The notes beneath the pieces are model-generated. The model was not told where the DNA came from. It saw only the letters and a list, made by a program, of their open reading frames with translations, and did not search any database. This document shows positions 1 through 11,600 of a stretch of 64,000 bases of DNA, piece after piece. The stretch is from the NCBI RefSeq assembly GCF_023053635.1, contig NC_086188.1, positions 508,501-572,500 on the forward strand, written 5' to 3'. The DNA is from Elgaria multicarinata webbii (taxonomy: Eukaryota; Chordata; Lepidosauria; Squamata; Anguidae). The stretch's first letter is position 1. Every line of letters begins with the position of its first letter. Position numbers and translations under genes: made by a program.

Positions 1-2593
1 CACCCAAATAAGCACGTGGCTTGACCGGGGGGTGGGAGGGGACACACAATGGCAAAACCAAACCTTTTCTGAGCTTTTCACCTCTCCAGGTTTGGAGAGC
101 CAAGCCGGATTCACTCGGCTGGCTAGCGAGCCCAGAGACCTGGTCTTTTAGGAGCAGAACAATTATGAGCGGGGGGGGGGGGGCGGGGGGGGGAGAGGGC
201 ACCAGAAACGGGGAAGCAGAAAAACAAGGGCCTTCCCAGACCCATCTTTAGCCGGGTAAGGCCGCATTTCGAAGGAGGGCTGAGCCTGACCACCATCCCT
301 ACACAACCCCCCTCTTTCTCCCCCAGGCCGGCACATGCACACGCACACAGTCAACATGGCTGCCAAAACCGTTGCGTAACCAGGTGTAAAGGTGTGCTGC
401 TGTTCAGTCACGCCAGGCCGGCAGCCGCCCCGTTCTTCCAAAGGCCCCAAACCTCTTGAAGCATTTTACACCTTTATTCTTTTGATGCATTTTACACCTT
501 TACTCTTTTGAAAAGACAAAACTTCTCTCCCCGTGAACCTTCCCCAACCTGCCCCCCCTCAATATGCTGCACTACAACACCCATCATCCCCTGCCAGCAC
601 AGCCAATCTACCATCTACCTCTGAGGAAATGGTTCCCTTCTCCATTCTAAGTGTGTCTTTCATGATGGACTCTGCAGGCGCTCAGAGACACTTTACTTGA
701 TTGCTTATTACGTCTTCTTTCATCAAAGAGAAAGAGGGAGCAAAGCCTAAAAGCAGGACCGGAAGTCCCTGCGAGGAGGAGGAGGAGGCGGCGGAGGCCT
801 CTGGAGGATCGGATTTGAGTGTGGCAGAAGCGTTTGGAGGCTACAGGCGACTCCAGGGGATGACGCAGGCGCTGACGGGGCAAGAGAAAGTTCTGCCACA
901 ATAAATCTGTTCTTCCTTTAAAGAGATCATAAAAGATTCTTTATTTAAAAAAAAAAACCCGCTGTAAACCACTGGAATTGAACCAGATGTTTCTCCAGGA
1001 AATGAGAAATAGGCCCCCCAGACACAATCCAGCAAAGCATTTACAAACTCCAAATTCCCCCAAACTTCTCTACAAGCAGCCGCGGCCCTGATTTTCTTAG
1101 GAAGAATAGACGCCCCACGCCTGCGTTTGCATGCGCACAGGGTCCAGTTCTAGCACCCGAGACCAGGCAGCCGCCTCCCCCACCTCAGCACCCTCCGGAT
1201 ATGCCAGACCACAACTCCCATCACTCCCAACAGACATGGCAGACCGGGGTGGGGGGGTGGAATTTGTAGTCCACCACTTCAGCACAGCACTCCAGGACAA
1301 GCATCCGGGGCCATTCGCCCAAAGCAAAGGAGTAGCGGAAAGACCCACAGGGCAGCCCCAGGGGCGAAGCCTGGACCGGGGGGGGGGGGGGGGGAGGGGC
1401 AGGACCAAAGTGCAACGCAGGCGCCCTGCTCAGGGCACCGGCCTCCCCCCGCCCCCCCCCCCGATCCCCAACAAAGTCGTTCCCGGGTATATGAGGACTC
1501 AGCCTCCCACCCAAAGCCTCAGGATCACACAGCTGCGATTTAGAAACACACACGGACGACAACGCAACCCCAGCACCCAGCACCCGCGGGCCCAGATCCA
1601 AGGCAGCGCTCAACACTTCATATCCTGGTTGTCAACGAAATCCCCAAGATGGTTTGCATAAATGCTGCCAATAAAACGCCATTAACCCCCCCCCCCCAGA
1701 AAACCCAACTCCAACGCAAGTCCTGGGGTTGCAATGGACGCAGCAGCAGCTCAGCAGTTCCTGTCAGCAAAACAAGCCCCTCCAGGTCAGCCCACGGAGA
1801 GCCACGAACTGGTGGCGGATAAGTGGCACAGGGGTGGGGGGGAGCAGCCAGGCTTGGGGGGGGGGCGCGTTAGGGATTCAGAGCAGAGGCACCGCGCCCC
1901 CTCCCAAAACCCAGGCCCGCCTACAGCTCCCAATGCATTTTCTGGGGCGCATCCACGCGCCCCCCTTTAACGATCCACACACACGCACGCAGCTCCCTCC
2001 TCCTCCCGAGGTGGGAGTCGCCATCCCTCGCTCTCCTCCCTTCTCTGTGACCGGGGGGGGGGGCGGCGCAACCCCCATGGTATCGTGAAGAAGCCTGAAT
2101 AACAACAACATTGAATGAACCCTGGGATTCCGGAAATTGCTATCACTTGTCCACTATACTCCCCGCTTCCTCCTCTCTGGCCTGGCCCCGGTCAAGGCGA
2201 CCCCCTGGTGACCCTCCCCCCCCCCGAGCTCCATCGTGTGATCTTTTCGGAGGGGGGCGGGGGGGTCTTCCCAAACCGACCCTGGCTTCTAGCTTCCCCC
2301 CCCCCATCCATGCTCTTGCAATGCCCTGGGATGGCTGGGGGGAGCAGGGAAGAGAGCCTGCCCGGTGCCCCCGGGGGGAGGGGCGAAGAGAGGGGGGCTT
2401 CCTGGCGGGACCGTGCAGTGGGGAGGGGGTCTCTCTCCTCCTCCCTCCCACCCCCACCCCAGAGCAAGCGCATAGCCAGGGTGCGCGTGCGTGCGTGTGC
2501 GCTCCTCCGCTCGCGCAGACACGCGCCCGCGGATCCCTCCGCCCGCCCCAGAACGACGACAGACCCCGATGCCCCCCCCCCGCGCCGCCTTGC
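1..2593 (-). other. HIP1R: HIP1R intron 1 (5' part)
   Basis: No exon could be recognised here. The stretch is GC-rich, with many runs of 8 to 15 G or C (for example 170-192, 1379-1394 and 2051-2061). A degraded copy of the ACTACAACTCCCATCATCC repeat family lies around 560-600 and another around 1205-1240. All open frames look like chance frames of GC-rich DNA. Confidence 0.6.
2592..2593 (-). other. HIP1R: GC-type splice donor, HIP1R intron 1
   Basis: The junction reads CAG|GCAAGG. The exon ends at the same residue as human exon 1 and no usable GT lies nearby. Confidence 0.75.
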
Positions 2594-2686
2594 CTGGATC
2601 TTGTCGAAGTGCTCCCGCTCCGCCTCCAGGCTGTGGCCGCCGCGGCGACTCAGCACCCGGGCAGGCACGTTCTTGATGGTGTTCAT
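2594..2686 (-). CDS. HIP1R: HIP1R, first coding exon (partial gene)
   Basis: Huntingtin-interacting protein 1-related links clathrin coats to F-actin at endocytic sites. It has an N-terminal ANTH lipid-binding domain, a coiled coil and a C-terminal talin-like actin-binding domain. Only 31 codons lie here, from MNTIKNVPARVLSRR to FDKIQ. They match the human HIP1R N-terminus (MNSIKNVPARVLSRR... FDKTQ) and stop at the same point, in phase 0. The ATG has A at -3, and the upstream frame reaches a stop without another ATG. The exon ends CAG and the intron begins GCAAGG, a GC-type donor, since no GT donor keeps the human junction. The rest of the gene lies beyond coordinate 1. CCDC62 and DENR follow upstream on the same strand, as in human. 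Confidence 0.93.
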
Positions 2687-3109
2687 GCTGCCCCGCGGGC
2701 CGGGAAGCAAGCAAGCAAGCAAGCGAAGGAAGCAAGGGGCCGGCGGCCTGCTGGCCTTCCTCGCTGGCTGCTGCTGCTGCTGCTGCTGCCGTTGCCGCCG
2801 GTGCCACTCCGGTTCTGGCTCGGCTCGGCTCGGCCCAGCGACTCCGACGCCGACGCCGCTCAGTCCCGCCGCGGAAGGGAAGCAGCGCCGTGGCGCGCGA
2901 GGGCGCCCCCGGCGGGCGTGCCGGGGAACTGCCGCTCCGCCTCTTCCCACGCCCTACAAACGCCCCTTCCTGGCCATTCACAAGGCGGAGGGCGCGCCCC
3001 GCCCACGTGCCAGGCAGCCAATCAATGGCCGCGTCTCCCTCCCCCCCCCCCCGCCAGGAAGGCTCATCCCCAGCCCAGAGGTCTGGAATGACCCCCTCGC
3101 CCGCCCGCG

Positions 3110-5880
3110 ACGCCGTCCAGAAGAGGAGGGTCGCCTCCATAGGGTCCTCATATAGGGCCCAGGGATCCACGTTGCAGTTATTATTTATCCCTTCGTTGAG
3201 AGCGTTTCTATGCCCCTCCTCAGCCAAAACAGGCTTCCCCCCCCCCCGCGCAAAAAAGGCTCACCATCAATCAGAAGAAAAAATAGGACACAACACACAA
3301 GAAAAAAGGGATGGGGAGGGAAGAGGAAAAACCAAGCCACTAGCCATGGGCGGGGCTGGTGGGATGGCCCCGCTTCCTTCCTTCTTTCTCAGAGGGCAGG
3401 GGATGCCAGTGAGCCCGTGGGGAGTCTGCAGTACGGGGGAGTTGAACTCCTTTCAGCCCAAAGCCCGTTTTGGAAGAGCTCTCAGGGCTGGCATTGCAGT
3501 GGTGAAGAGGGCCAAAGCTCCCTGGGGCCACCTGGCAGGGACTGCAGGGGGGACGGGGGACCGTGTGCTGGACTAGGTGGGCCTGATCCAGCAGCCTTAC
3601 GCCTGGTAAGACCTGACTCTTTCCACCATTGATCCCCTGTTGGTATATCAATTTTAAAAATAATTTCACATGCCTGCAAGTTTTAATTTAATTAGTACCG
3701 CCAATCACCTGAAGCTTCCCCATTCCACCTGACCAAGAGTCTTGTCATGCTCAGAGGACTGCCGTGCAGGTCCACCAACGGAGCTTATCCCCCACTCAAG
3801 GGTGCTGCCGTCTTGCCTCCTTTGGACTGCCCCGGCTGCAGCCCACAGGGCAAGGCGAATGGTGGGCTGGGGGGCTACTCTGGCCGGCTCCCATCAAGGG
3901 AACGGGGTGGCGGGGCGGGGGCCTAACGTGACTTTTTAAATACAGCCAAATCTGCTTACTGGTTAAGCTCATTGGCCAGTTTAAAGCAGGGATTGGCAAA
4001 TTGTCATTTCTGAGTCACTAGCAATTCGCACCGAAATCCAAAATGTTTAGGACTGAGCTACAAAAGTACTGTTTCCTTACCTGCCCCTGCCATTTTCTAG
4101 AGGTCTCAAGACGGGCTGCAAGAGAGCGCCGGATTGGTAGTTCAGGCGTGTGCATGCCTCAGGCACGGCTCCCTCGGGTGTCCCCTTGTTCGCCCAGATC
4201 CAATCCATCACTCGGCTCACTGCACCTCAACGCCTCTCTTAAGGATATTAACAGCAGAGGAATCCCACAACGGCCAGAACCCAGAGAGTTTGGGCTGGGA
4301 TAGCAGGCGTGGTTTCCACCTGGTCAGCCTGAAAGAGAGGGCAGTTGGGTTTGGAGGAGAGCAGCACCGTTATGCCCCACCCCACCCCACCCCACCCCAC
4401 CCCAGGGCAGAACTAGCAGGGCAGCGGGGCGCTTGCAAAAGGCTTGAGGAGTGATTTCCGGATCCCCGATGGGTCAGCACTGCCATTTCTGGACAGTGGA
4501 GGCACGCAGGGGACGCTTTCGTGCTAGGATGGGGAATCTGTGCCCCTCCCCATATGTTGCTGGACGTCGACTACCAGCGTGGTCAAGGGGATGACAGGAG
4601 TTGCAATCCAACAACAGCTGGAACGCCACAGGTTCCCTATCCCTGCATAAAAGGATGGCGGATACCTGGCCTGGCAGCAGTACATGTGAAAAGGAGATCA
4701 GGATTGTGGTCAGTCCCAACCTGAAAGTGAGGCAGGAGTGTGACGCAGCTGCAAAAACGGCCACTGCGATTTTTAGGCTGTAGTACAGCAATGGAACCAA
4801 CGACTTGGGGAGGTGGTGGGCTAGAGGCATTCAAGAGGCGGCTGGACAGCCAGCTGGGTGGGAGGCTTGGAACGGGATTCCTGCCAGGGACCTGGATCCC
4901 AGGCCTCCACGGCCCCCTCCAGCTCTTGCGATTCTCTGGAAGGAAACGGCTGCACTTAAGTCTGTTTTCCACCTCCTCTTGTCTCTTGACCCTCTAATTA
5001 AAAGCAAGGCAGGGAGTGGGGAAAAGCCTACACTCCCTGGCCGGAGGCAGGAAGGAATTAAACGGAGGCTTTGTTTTTCTTGAATGAGGGCAAAGGATGT
5101 GGAGACAAGGCGGCCGCTCCTGCCCCCGTCCAAGCTGACGCCCCCCCCCCCCGTCCTGAGCAAGTCGGAGCGTGCAGGACCCCACGGAGAGACCAAAGCA
5201 CCACCTCCACCTCCTCCTCCTCCTCCTCCTCCTCCACAAAAGCCAGACCAAGCAGAAACAAAACCGCCAGTGGCTACGTCTCTGCCAGCACATGCACAGA
5301 GCGCAAGTAGATCCCCCGACACGCGGCTCCCACTTCCAGGTCCCACTGGGGAAGTTTTGGGTGACAGAGAGAGGAGGAGGAGGAGGACGTCCCTAGCCCT
5401 GCAGCGCTGGGGGGCAAGACCTCACCCACCCACCCCAATCGTTGTGGAAACGAGCCTGCCCCTCAAGCTGCCCTGGGGCAAGGTCCCTCGACTGCGTAGG
5501 CGCCGAGTGGTTCTGGCAGGGCCCGGGGAGGGAGCCCAACGCTCCCCAGGCCCGACGGGCCGCCTCCACGGGCCGGAGGTTGCCCAGTTCCCTGGGTGAC
5601 GCAAACAGAAGGCTCCAGAGAGCTCTCCTCCTTCCCTTTGCTCTTCTCTGCTGTTCCTGGGGGGCTGGCCGGACTTATTCTTCACCTGCACGTGCCACGG
5701 TCCCACGGGGAACCACGGCGTCCGTGAACGACCTGCCAACCGTCAGCAGGGGATGGGCGATGACGGCACGCAGGAGGCCCACTTCGCCCCCAGCCCCCCC
5801 AACCACACTCCAGCCAAGGGCATCAAAGGCGTATGGCAATTAAACACCCGCTTGTCACAAAGAAGTCTAAAAAAGAACCG
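3110..5880. other. Intergenic, HIP1R promoter to CCDC62 3' end
   Basis: No gene was recognised here. The stretch contains a CCCCA-type pentamer run at 4375-4403, a (TCC)n run near 5210-5232, a homopolymer C tract at 5141-5151, and a degraded repeat copy at 4545-4640. Long frames such as those around 4831-5600 overlap each other on both strands and show no family similarity. Confidence 0.5.
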
Positions 5881-8658
5881 CCGACTCGTTTATTAGCTCA
5901 CGTACACCACGGGGGGCTCAAAATATTTCCAAATGCACAGAGGTACAAAAGCACACAGACAAAAGACCGAAAGGTCTTGCTGTTGACAAGAACAGTCTTC
6001 AAGTCGGTCTGACCCACGTTACCGTCAGTCGCCGAGGCCTAAAGCGGAAGGCCGTCACCTAGAGACGTTCTCCTGCACAAGGAGCCCCAATGACATCCAC
6101 AGGCAGAGCGCGGGAGCAGCAGCCCTGCGGATCTCAATGGAGCCTGCCCAGAAGAAGGCCCTGCTCCATGGCACCCAAAGCCTTTCTCCACGCGGTGGAC
6201 CACGGCTCGTAGAGATACACCCACCCACACCAACCCTATTCCAACAACGTGTAGGATGTTCCCCTCTTACTATACCAATCAGAATTACTTCATAAATAAT
6301 ATAAGGAAAAAATGGCTCCAGCAATAAAAAAAATAATACACTGAATAAAAATGAACACTTAAATACAAAACATTTGTACGTCGTATCTGATGTACAAACG
6401 CAGAGAATCGCCAAGAAAATATATTCCTAAATTATTTTTAAAAATTACTTTTGAATGAGCCAATTAAATAACTTTCCAAAAATAGACTAGCAGTAAATCT
6501 GGGAATAGATCTACCATAAAGCTTTTTTATTCTTTTTAGCATAATCGAGTTTGTTTCTTTAAAAAATAATAAAAAAATAATTAGGGAATTAATCCCATCA
6601 TTCAGTCCCAGGTCTCTGGCACTTCTGAGGTTCTCAAGTGTTTTCTACACGCCGCAGGTGAATGCCGGGTGACCCTTCACGCACCACAGCGATGATCTTG
6701 TGTCTTCAAGGGACGTGCGCTTAACAACAGGGGGATGTTTTCTCTGCTCTCATGAGGAAAGCATACGGCACAGCTGGTTTCAAAAGAAAAAGAAAAAGAA
6801 ACGGCTTTGCTGAAGCGAAACTTGCTGAAGCTGCACACCGCAACTCAGTTTCAGGTTTTTATGACCAGCCTGTTCCACCGCATACGGAAAAACACTGTCA
6901 GTTAGAACTTCAGGGATGTCTGGAGGAATTTTTTTTAACAAGTGTATTTACTCCATGGGATGAGCTGCCTCCCTCAAAGCTGCCTTTGTGTCCCTGCCGG
7001 GAACGTCTCTCCACAAACAGGACTTTCCACGTTGACAACAAATATTTCTCCTCGGCTGCCGGCAGGCGGTTCATCAGGATTTACGAGCCAGGACGCATGC
7101 CGGACGCGCCGAGGGCTCGGACTCACATTTTTCTCATTGCTGCCACATTTTTCTAACACCCTTGCAACACCAGCCTTGTGCTGTGGCACGACCCAAGGGC
7201 CTGCTGCGGCGTTTGAGCGCCCACGGGCGGCCCGGGCCAGGGAGCTCCGCGCAGGGGCAGCTCCTCCCGCTCGGCTTCGTCTCGGCGTCCATCGTATCTT
7301 CCTCCCCTGCAAAGGCGCTTCGTTTGTTGTGGGCAGAGCCCGCGGAGGGGCGGAACTTTAAAGCTCACGACAGCGCTTTTGCTTTCGCAGAGCTCTCAGG
7401 CCAAGCGCCCCGTGCGGCAAAGGCACCTGGAGAAACCCATCGCAGCGCACCTCCGCTGCGCAAAGCAGCCAAGCGTGGGGAGAAAAGGCAGGATGGCTCA
7501 CCTGAGGTCACAAGGAGAAGAGAGAAAGCTTCGTCTCGCCTTCCTCGGCAGCTGGCAACCTCCCTCGGCCCAGGGATTCCGCACACGCCATGGCCTGCCA
7601 AAGGGCAGAAAGAGAGCGAGGTCAGGCCCTTACGGGAACCACCACGCAAATGGACAGTCGCGCAGTGGGAGGGAACGAGCTGGGATTTAAGCAACAACAA
7701 CAACAACACTAGCTAGAAATGTCCCTAATTCTCCGGAAAGCAATGTGCCGTTGCTTTCCCGGTCTATACTGGAGATTCCTTCGCAGGGCTCAAATTCTAT
7801 AAAACAGAACGAAGGTGGTGGTGGTGGTGGAGGAGGTGTGGAAGAAGGAGAGAAAAGGCAAGGCCCCCTTTTTTCGGCTGGCTGGAATCAAGTGCTATCT
7901 GGCACCTGCCCAAACGGCCTCCATCAGCCACCAGGTCATTCTGCAACTTCTTCGCAGAACCGTACGAAAGCGTCGGCACCCGAATCTGCTCATTTCCCCC
8001 CTTGTTGCCGATGTATCCGTTTATTTGCGGCATTTATATCCTGCCGAGTATAGTAAAACCTCTCAGCCGTGACAGACTCATCTGTTCCTCGTGCGCTGGA
8101 GCCCGAAGCCCAGCCCCTGGCCGGCCCTGGCATCCCAGTGCTCGCAAACGGCTTTGGCGGAGATCAGGGGCTTCGGCAGGCAGGCAGCGTGTAAACGCAG
8201 TAAAGAAGCGGGACGGGACATGAGCCAGGGAGGACGCCCCTGAGGCTGTCCATTTGACAGGTGATGAACGTCGGCCGAGAGCAACTCCAGCAAGGCAGAC
8301 CTGTGACGTTCGCAGCCACGGCAGGCGCGGAGGGCGGTTCCGGCCTCCCTTCCTTCCACAAAGGGCGGGGCAGGGCGGGGCGGGGGGACCGGCCCGTGCC
8401 TCCAGTGTCTGTCAATGCTGCCCCCTCTGCTCTCCCCTGTTGCTGAGACTTTGGTGTCCCCACCCCCCAACCCCCTTTGCACAACGGAAGAGCCCCGCTT
8501 GTTCGTGCCTTGTCTCTTTTCTGACAGGCACAGAAAGGGTTCCACTCAGCTCAGGGCCAAATCCGGCTCAACACTCATTTTGTAAAGACCCGAGGGAGGG
8601 AGGGAGGGAGGGAGGGAGGGATGCTGTCTGAGGCGAGTTCTCCCTGTCGCTGAAGTAG
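5875..8658 (-). other. CCDC62: Probable CCDC62 3' UTR
   Basis: Downstream of the CCDC62 stop codon the sequence becomes AT-rich and non-coding. AATAAA signals on the minus strand lie at 8025-8020 and at 5894-5889. The first would give a UTR of about 0.65 kb, the second about 2.8 kb. The low-GC, non-repetitive block at 6230-6620 looks like UTR rather than spacer, which favours use of the distal site. A (TCCC)n run (forward GGGA, about 8591-8621) lies shortly after the stop. Confidence 0.45.
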
Positions 8659-11600
8659 CTAGGAAAGTACCATGTGAAGGCTGCCGCTGGGGCTGCCGGC
8701 GGGGCTGGCGCCAAGCAGGTCGCTGAGTTCCAGGTCTGCAACCATCTGTCGGGACTCTGCCAGCAGCCGCTGCAGCTTAGTGGTGGGCGAGCAGGAATCC
8801 TGGGGGGAAGCAGCACAGGCTGTGTGAGAAGGGTCCGGCACGGGAGGCAGGCCAGGCCGCAGCCTCATCAGAGAGAGAACGCTGGGCTGGCCTCCCTTGG
8901 GGTTATCTCTACACGCCCGAGCAGCTACTCTGGACAGGCAGGCAGCAGCAGTGGGAACAGGGAGGAGCGAGATCCAGAATGGGGAAGCCGGAGCTCAGGT
9001 CAAGGCCCAAACCGGGGCAAGGCGGCCGTTCTCGAGGGCCAGCTTTGGGTTGAGGCAGAGACGGGGGTCCAACCGCTTAGCAGCTGCAGCGCTTCTCCCG
9101 CGCATCCTCGAGCCAGCAAGGCAGCGAGCGAGCGAGGCCGGCTGCAGCCGGAGCTGCGACAGAGGCCGGGGCAGCAGCCGAGGGAGCAAGGGGGCAGCTC
9201 GCCACTGCAGGACTCCAGTCGAGCCAGGGCCTGGGGGAAAGGCCGCGAGCAGGAGGGGATGTGTCCCGTCGGGACCACCACAACACTTGGGGCCGGCCCA
9301 AGGGAGCACACGGCATTCCAACAGCAAGCCCTTACGTGGGAGTGGACAGTGGGGTGGCCACACCCGCCGGCTGCCTGGGCGTCTGTCAAGCCCACCAACT
9401 CTGAAGGCAGCGCCGCGTGGAAGAACGCCTCGTGTCTTCTGGGCCCGCTTGTCCTTTGTGTCGATGTCAAGCATGGAGCATCCAGGTCCAAAAAATTCAG
9501 GGCGTCCGTGTTGTGGCCACTGCTCAGTGGAATTCAGAAAGACAGACAGACAGACTCCTGAGAAGGGCATCTCCAGCACACACGCTAAGCAAATGCTATA
9601 AAATAACAGCACCATACTTCGTAGACAGAAGGACACGTGGGCTTACAGTGTGAGTCTTCTCGACCCAGGGACCCTCATTTTAAGCTTCAGTTTAAAAAGC
9701 AAGATTCTAGTCCTTAGCGACTGCAGAAAATGTAGGGCCTTGGTCTGCAGCAGAGGAGCTGGGACCCGTTCCCAAGCTGGATCTGCTGCATGCCCTGACG
9801 GTCAGGGTACCTTGGGCTGCCACCCTGCGGCAAGCTCACACGCAAGAGCCCAGCAGAATCACCTGCTACTTCCCATTGAAATGAATGGGCGCTCCCCAGT
9901 ATATGGCCTGTTCTAGAACATCACTAATACTAACCACTGGAACGGCACAGATGTTAGCATTTGGGGGTGCAAAAACAATTGACAGCTAGAACTGGGTACT
10001 GTTCACTCTGTGGCTGAACATAAGACGTAAGGTTATTATTCTTTTAAGATGCTTATTAGACATGCGTGTTACTCAAAATACCAATTATTAATTACTAGCA
10101 ACCTTGAAACACATGGACTGGACGGGGAGAGGACCCCGCAAGGACTAAACTCTCCCACCCAGCCTCAGGGTCGTGCGCATGTGCAGACGGGCGCTTTGCT
10201 GGAAGCTTCCATTGCTGCTGTGCTGTTCCTTTGCTCTGAACTGCAAGGCGGCTGGTCCCCTTAAAAGAAGACCCATCAACAAATTGCTCGGAGGAATCCA
10301 GACAATGCGAAGCAGGGAAAGCAGAATTGTTACTCGGCTCATGTATATTGTTTGTGTGAGTGTGCAAGCTTGCAAGTTGCACAGGGCTCTTCCTGACAAC
10401 GTGTGTGCCTGGTGAAGACTCATGTGACATCTGAAAGCTTGTGTGCTCCTAAGATAGTCGAAGTAATAACACCGTTTTGCCTGCTGTGTCCGATACTTCA
10501 GGTCAAACAGAGCACCCGCGGCCCTCCGACGGCACTGCTGCCTGCGGCTCACAGCCAGCAAGGGCCCTTTCATCAGTTGCTGCTTAGGCTCCAGCCTCGG
10601 CCATCGCCCCTGGGCTGGCTGTCAGGCTGTTTGCTTGACCCCATTTCTGCAAGCTACCGGTCACTTTCTCAACAGGACCTGGGCCGGACAAGGTGATGGA
10701 TTGGTTTCATTTGGATCTGAACAGTTAGTCCAGGCCAGTGAAACGTATGTGCAAGAGAAGCCCGGTCACATCTGAAGTTGGAATTCCAACCTGGATTTTA
10801 TAAAACAAAAAAACCCTTAATCGCTTGACGAAGGCAGCCGTTGCTATTCCGTCCGAAACGTCATCCGGCCTGGGCCCCCTTTCCCCTCTGAACAGCCTGA
10901 GCACGGGCGTCTAGTCTGAACGCAGAGGCCCGGCTTTAAAGCGCCAGCCAGTTGGCGCGGGCAGGTCGGCTTTGCCGCTAACGGCAGGACAGTCTGAACT
11001 GGGGGCGCTTCGCAACGTGCCGAACCTTTTCGACGTGGCCCTTTGCATCCCCTGAGCAGCCGGGGGAGTGCTGGGGGACGCTCCGCAGCGTGCGCCGCCT
11101 CCTCCTTTGACGGGCTTGAAAATCCGCATCCACTCCCGGTCGCTTACGGACTGGTACAGCGCGCCTCTGCCCAGGGAGCTGCGGGAGCAGCAGCCCGCTT
11201 CCGGCGCTCCGGCCGGGCTGGGAGGCTCGTTGGGAATCGCAGCCATGGCGGCGGCGGCGGCGGCGGCAGTCTCCGTCTCGCCACAGTCCCCGCCGGGGTT
11301 GCCGCAGTGCCCAGGCCCCGAGCTCCGGCAGTTTGAGGGGTCCAGCGGGAACCAGTGCTCGTGGATCGGTAACGAGGTGGCGTGGTTCAGCCCCGGGGCC
11401 CGAGCCGCTTCCCTGGCGCCGGTCTTCCACGCGCCCTCCGCCCGGGAGGCTGGCCGGCTGCTGGCCTCCCCAGGACTCAGGGAGCCGCTCGGCCTCGACT
11501 CGTCCCTAGGCAGGGGGGTCGGCCCGTGAAGCAGCCCTTCCGGGAACTGATCGGAGCCAGTCGACCCCATCAGCTGCCCGCTCTCGGCTCGGCACGCTCG

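Larger units (their letters stand above)
2400..3110 (-). promoter_or_regulatory. HIP1R: HIP1R CpG-island promoter and 5' UTR
   Basis: The stretch flanking the HIP1R start codon is dense in CpG and GC boxes. On the transcribed strand it holds a (CAG)7 run at 2768-2788, about 80 bases before the ATG. The transcription start cannot be placed exactly. There is no TATA box at an obvious position, as is usual for housekeeping CpG islands. Confidence 0.6.

Noticed and set aside
2687-2950. In-frame N-terminal extension of HIP1R with a glutamine run
   Set aside because: The frame is open for 88 codons but begins at a GTG after a stop and contains no ATG; the conserved start is at 2686.
10300-10520. 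Possible retroelement 3' end (GAAAGCTTGTGTGCTCC and following)
   Set aside because: It resembles common reptile repeat tails, but the match is too short to assign a family or borders.
10911-11040. Exact 3' border of the CCDC62 long exon
   Set aside because: Several GT sites occur on the minus strand but none combines a good donor context with the phase-0 last exon, so no border is claimed.
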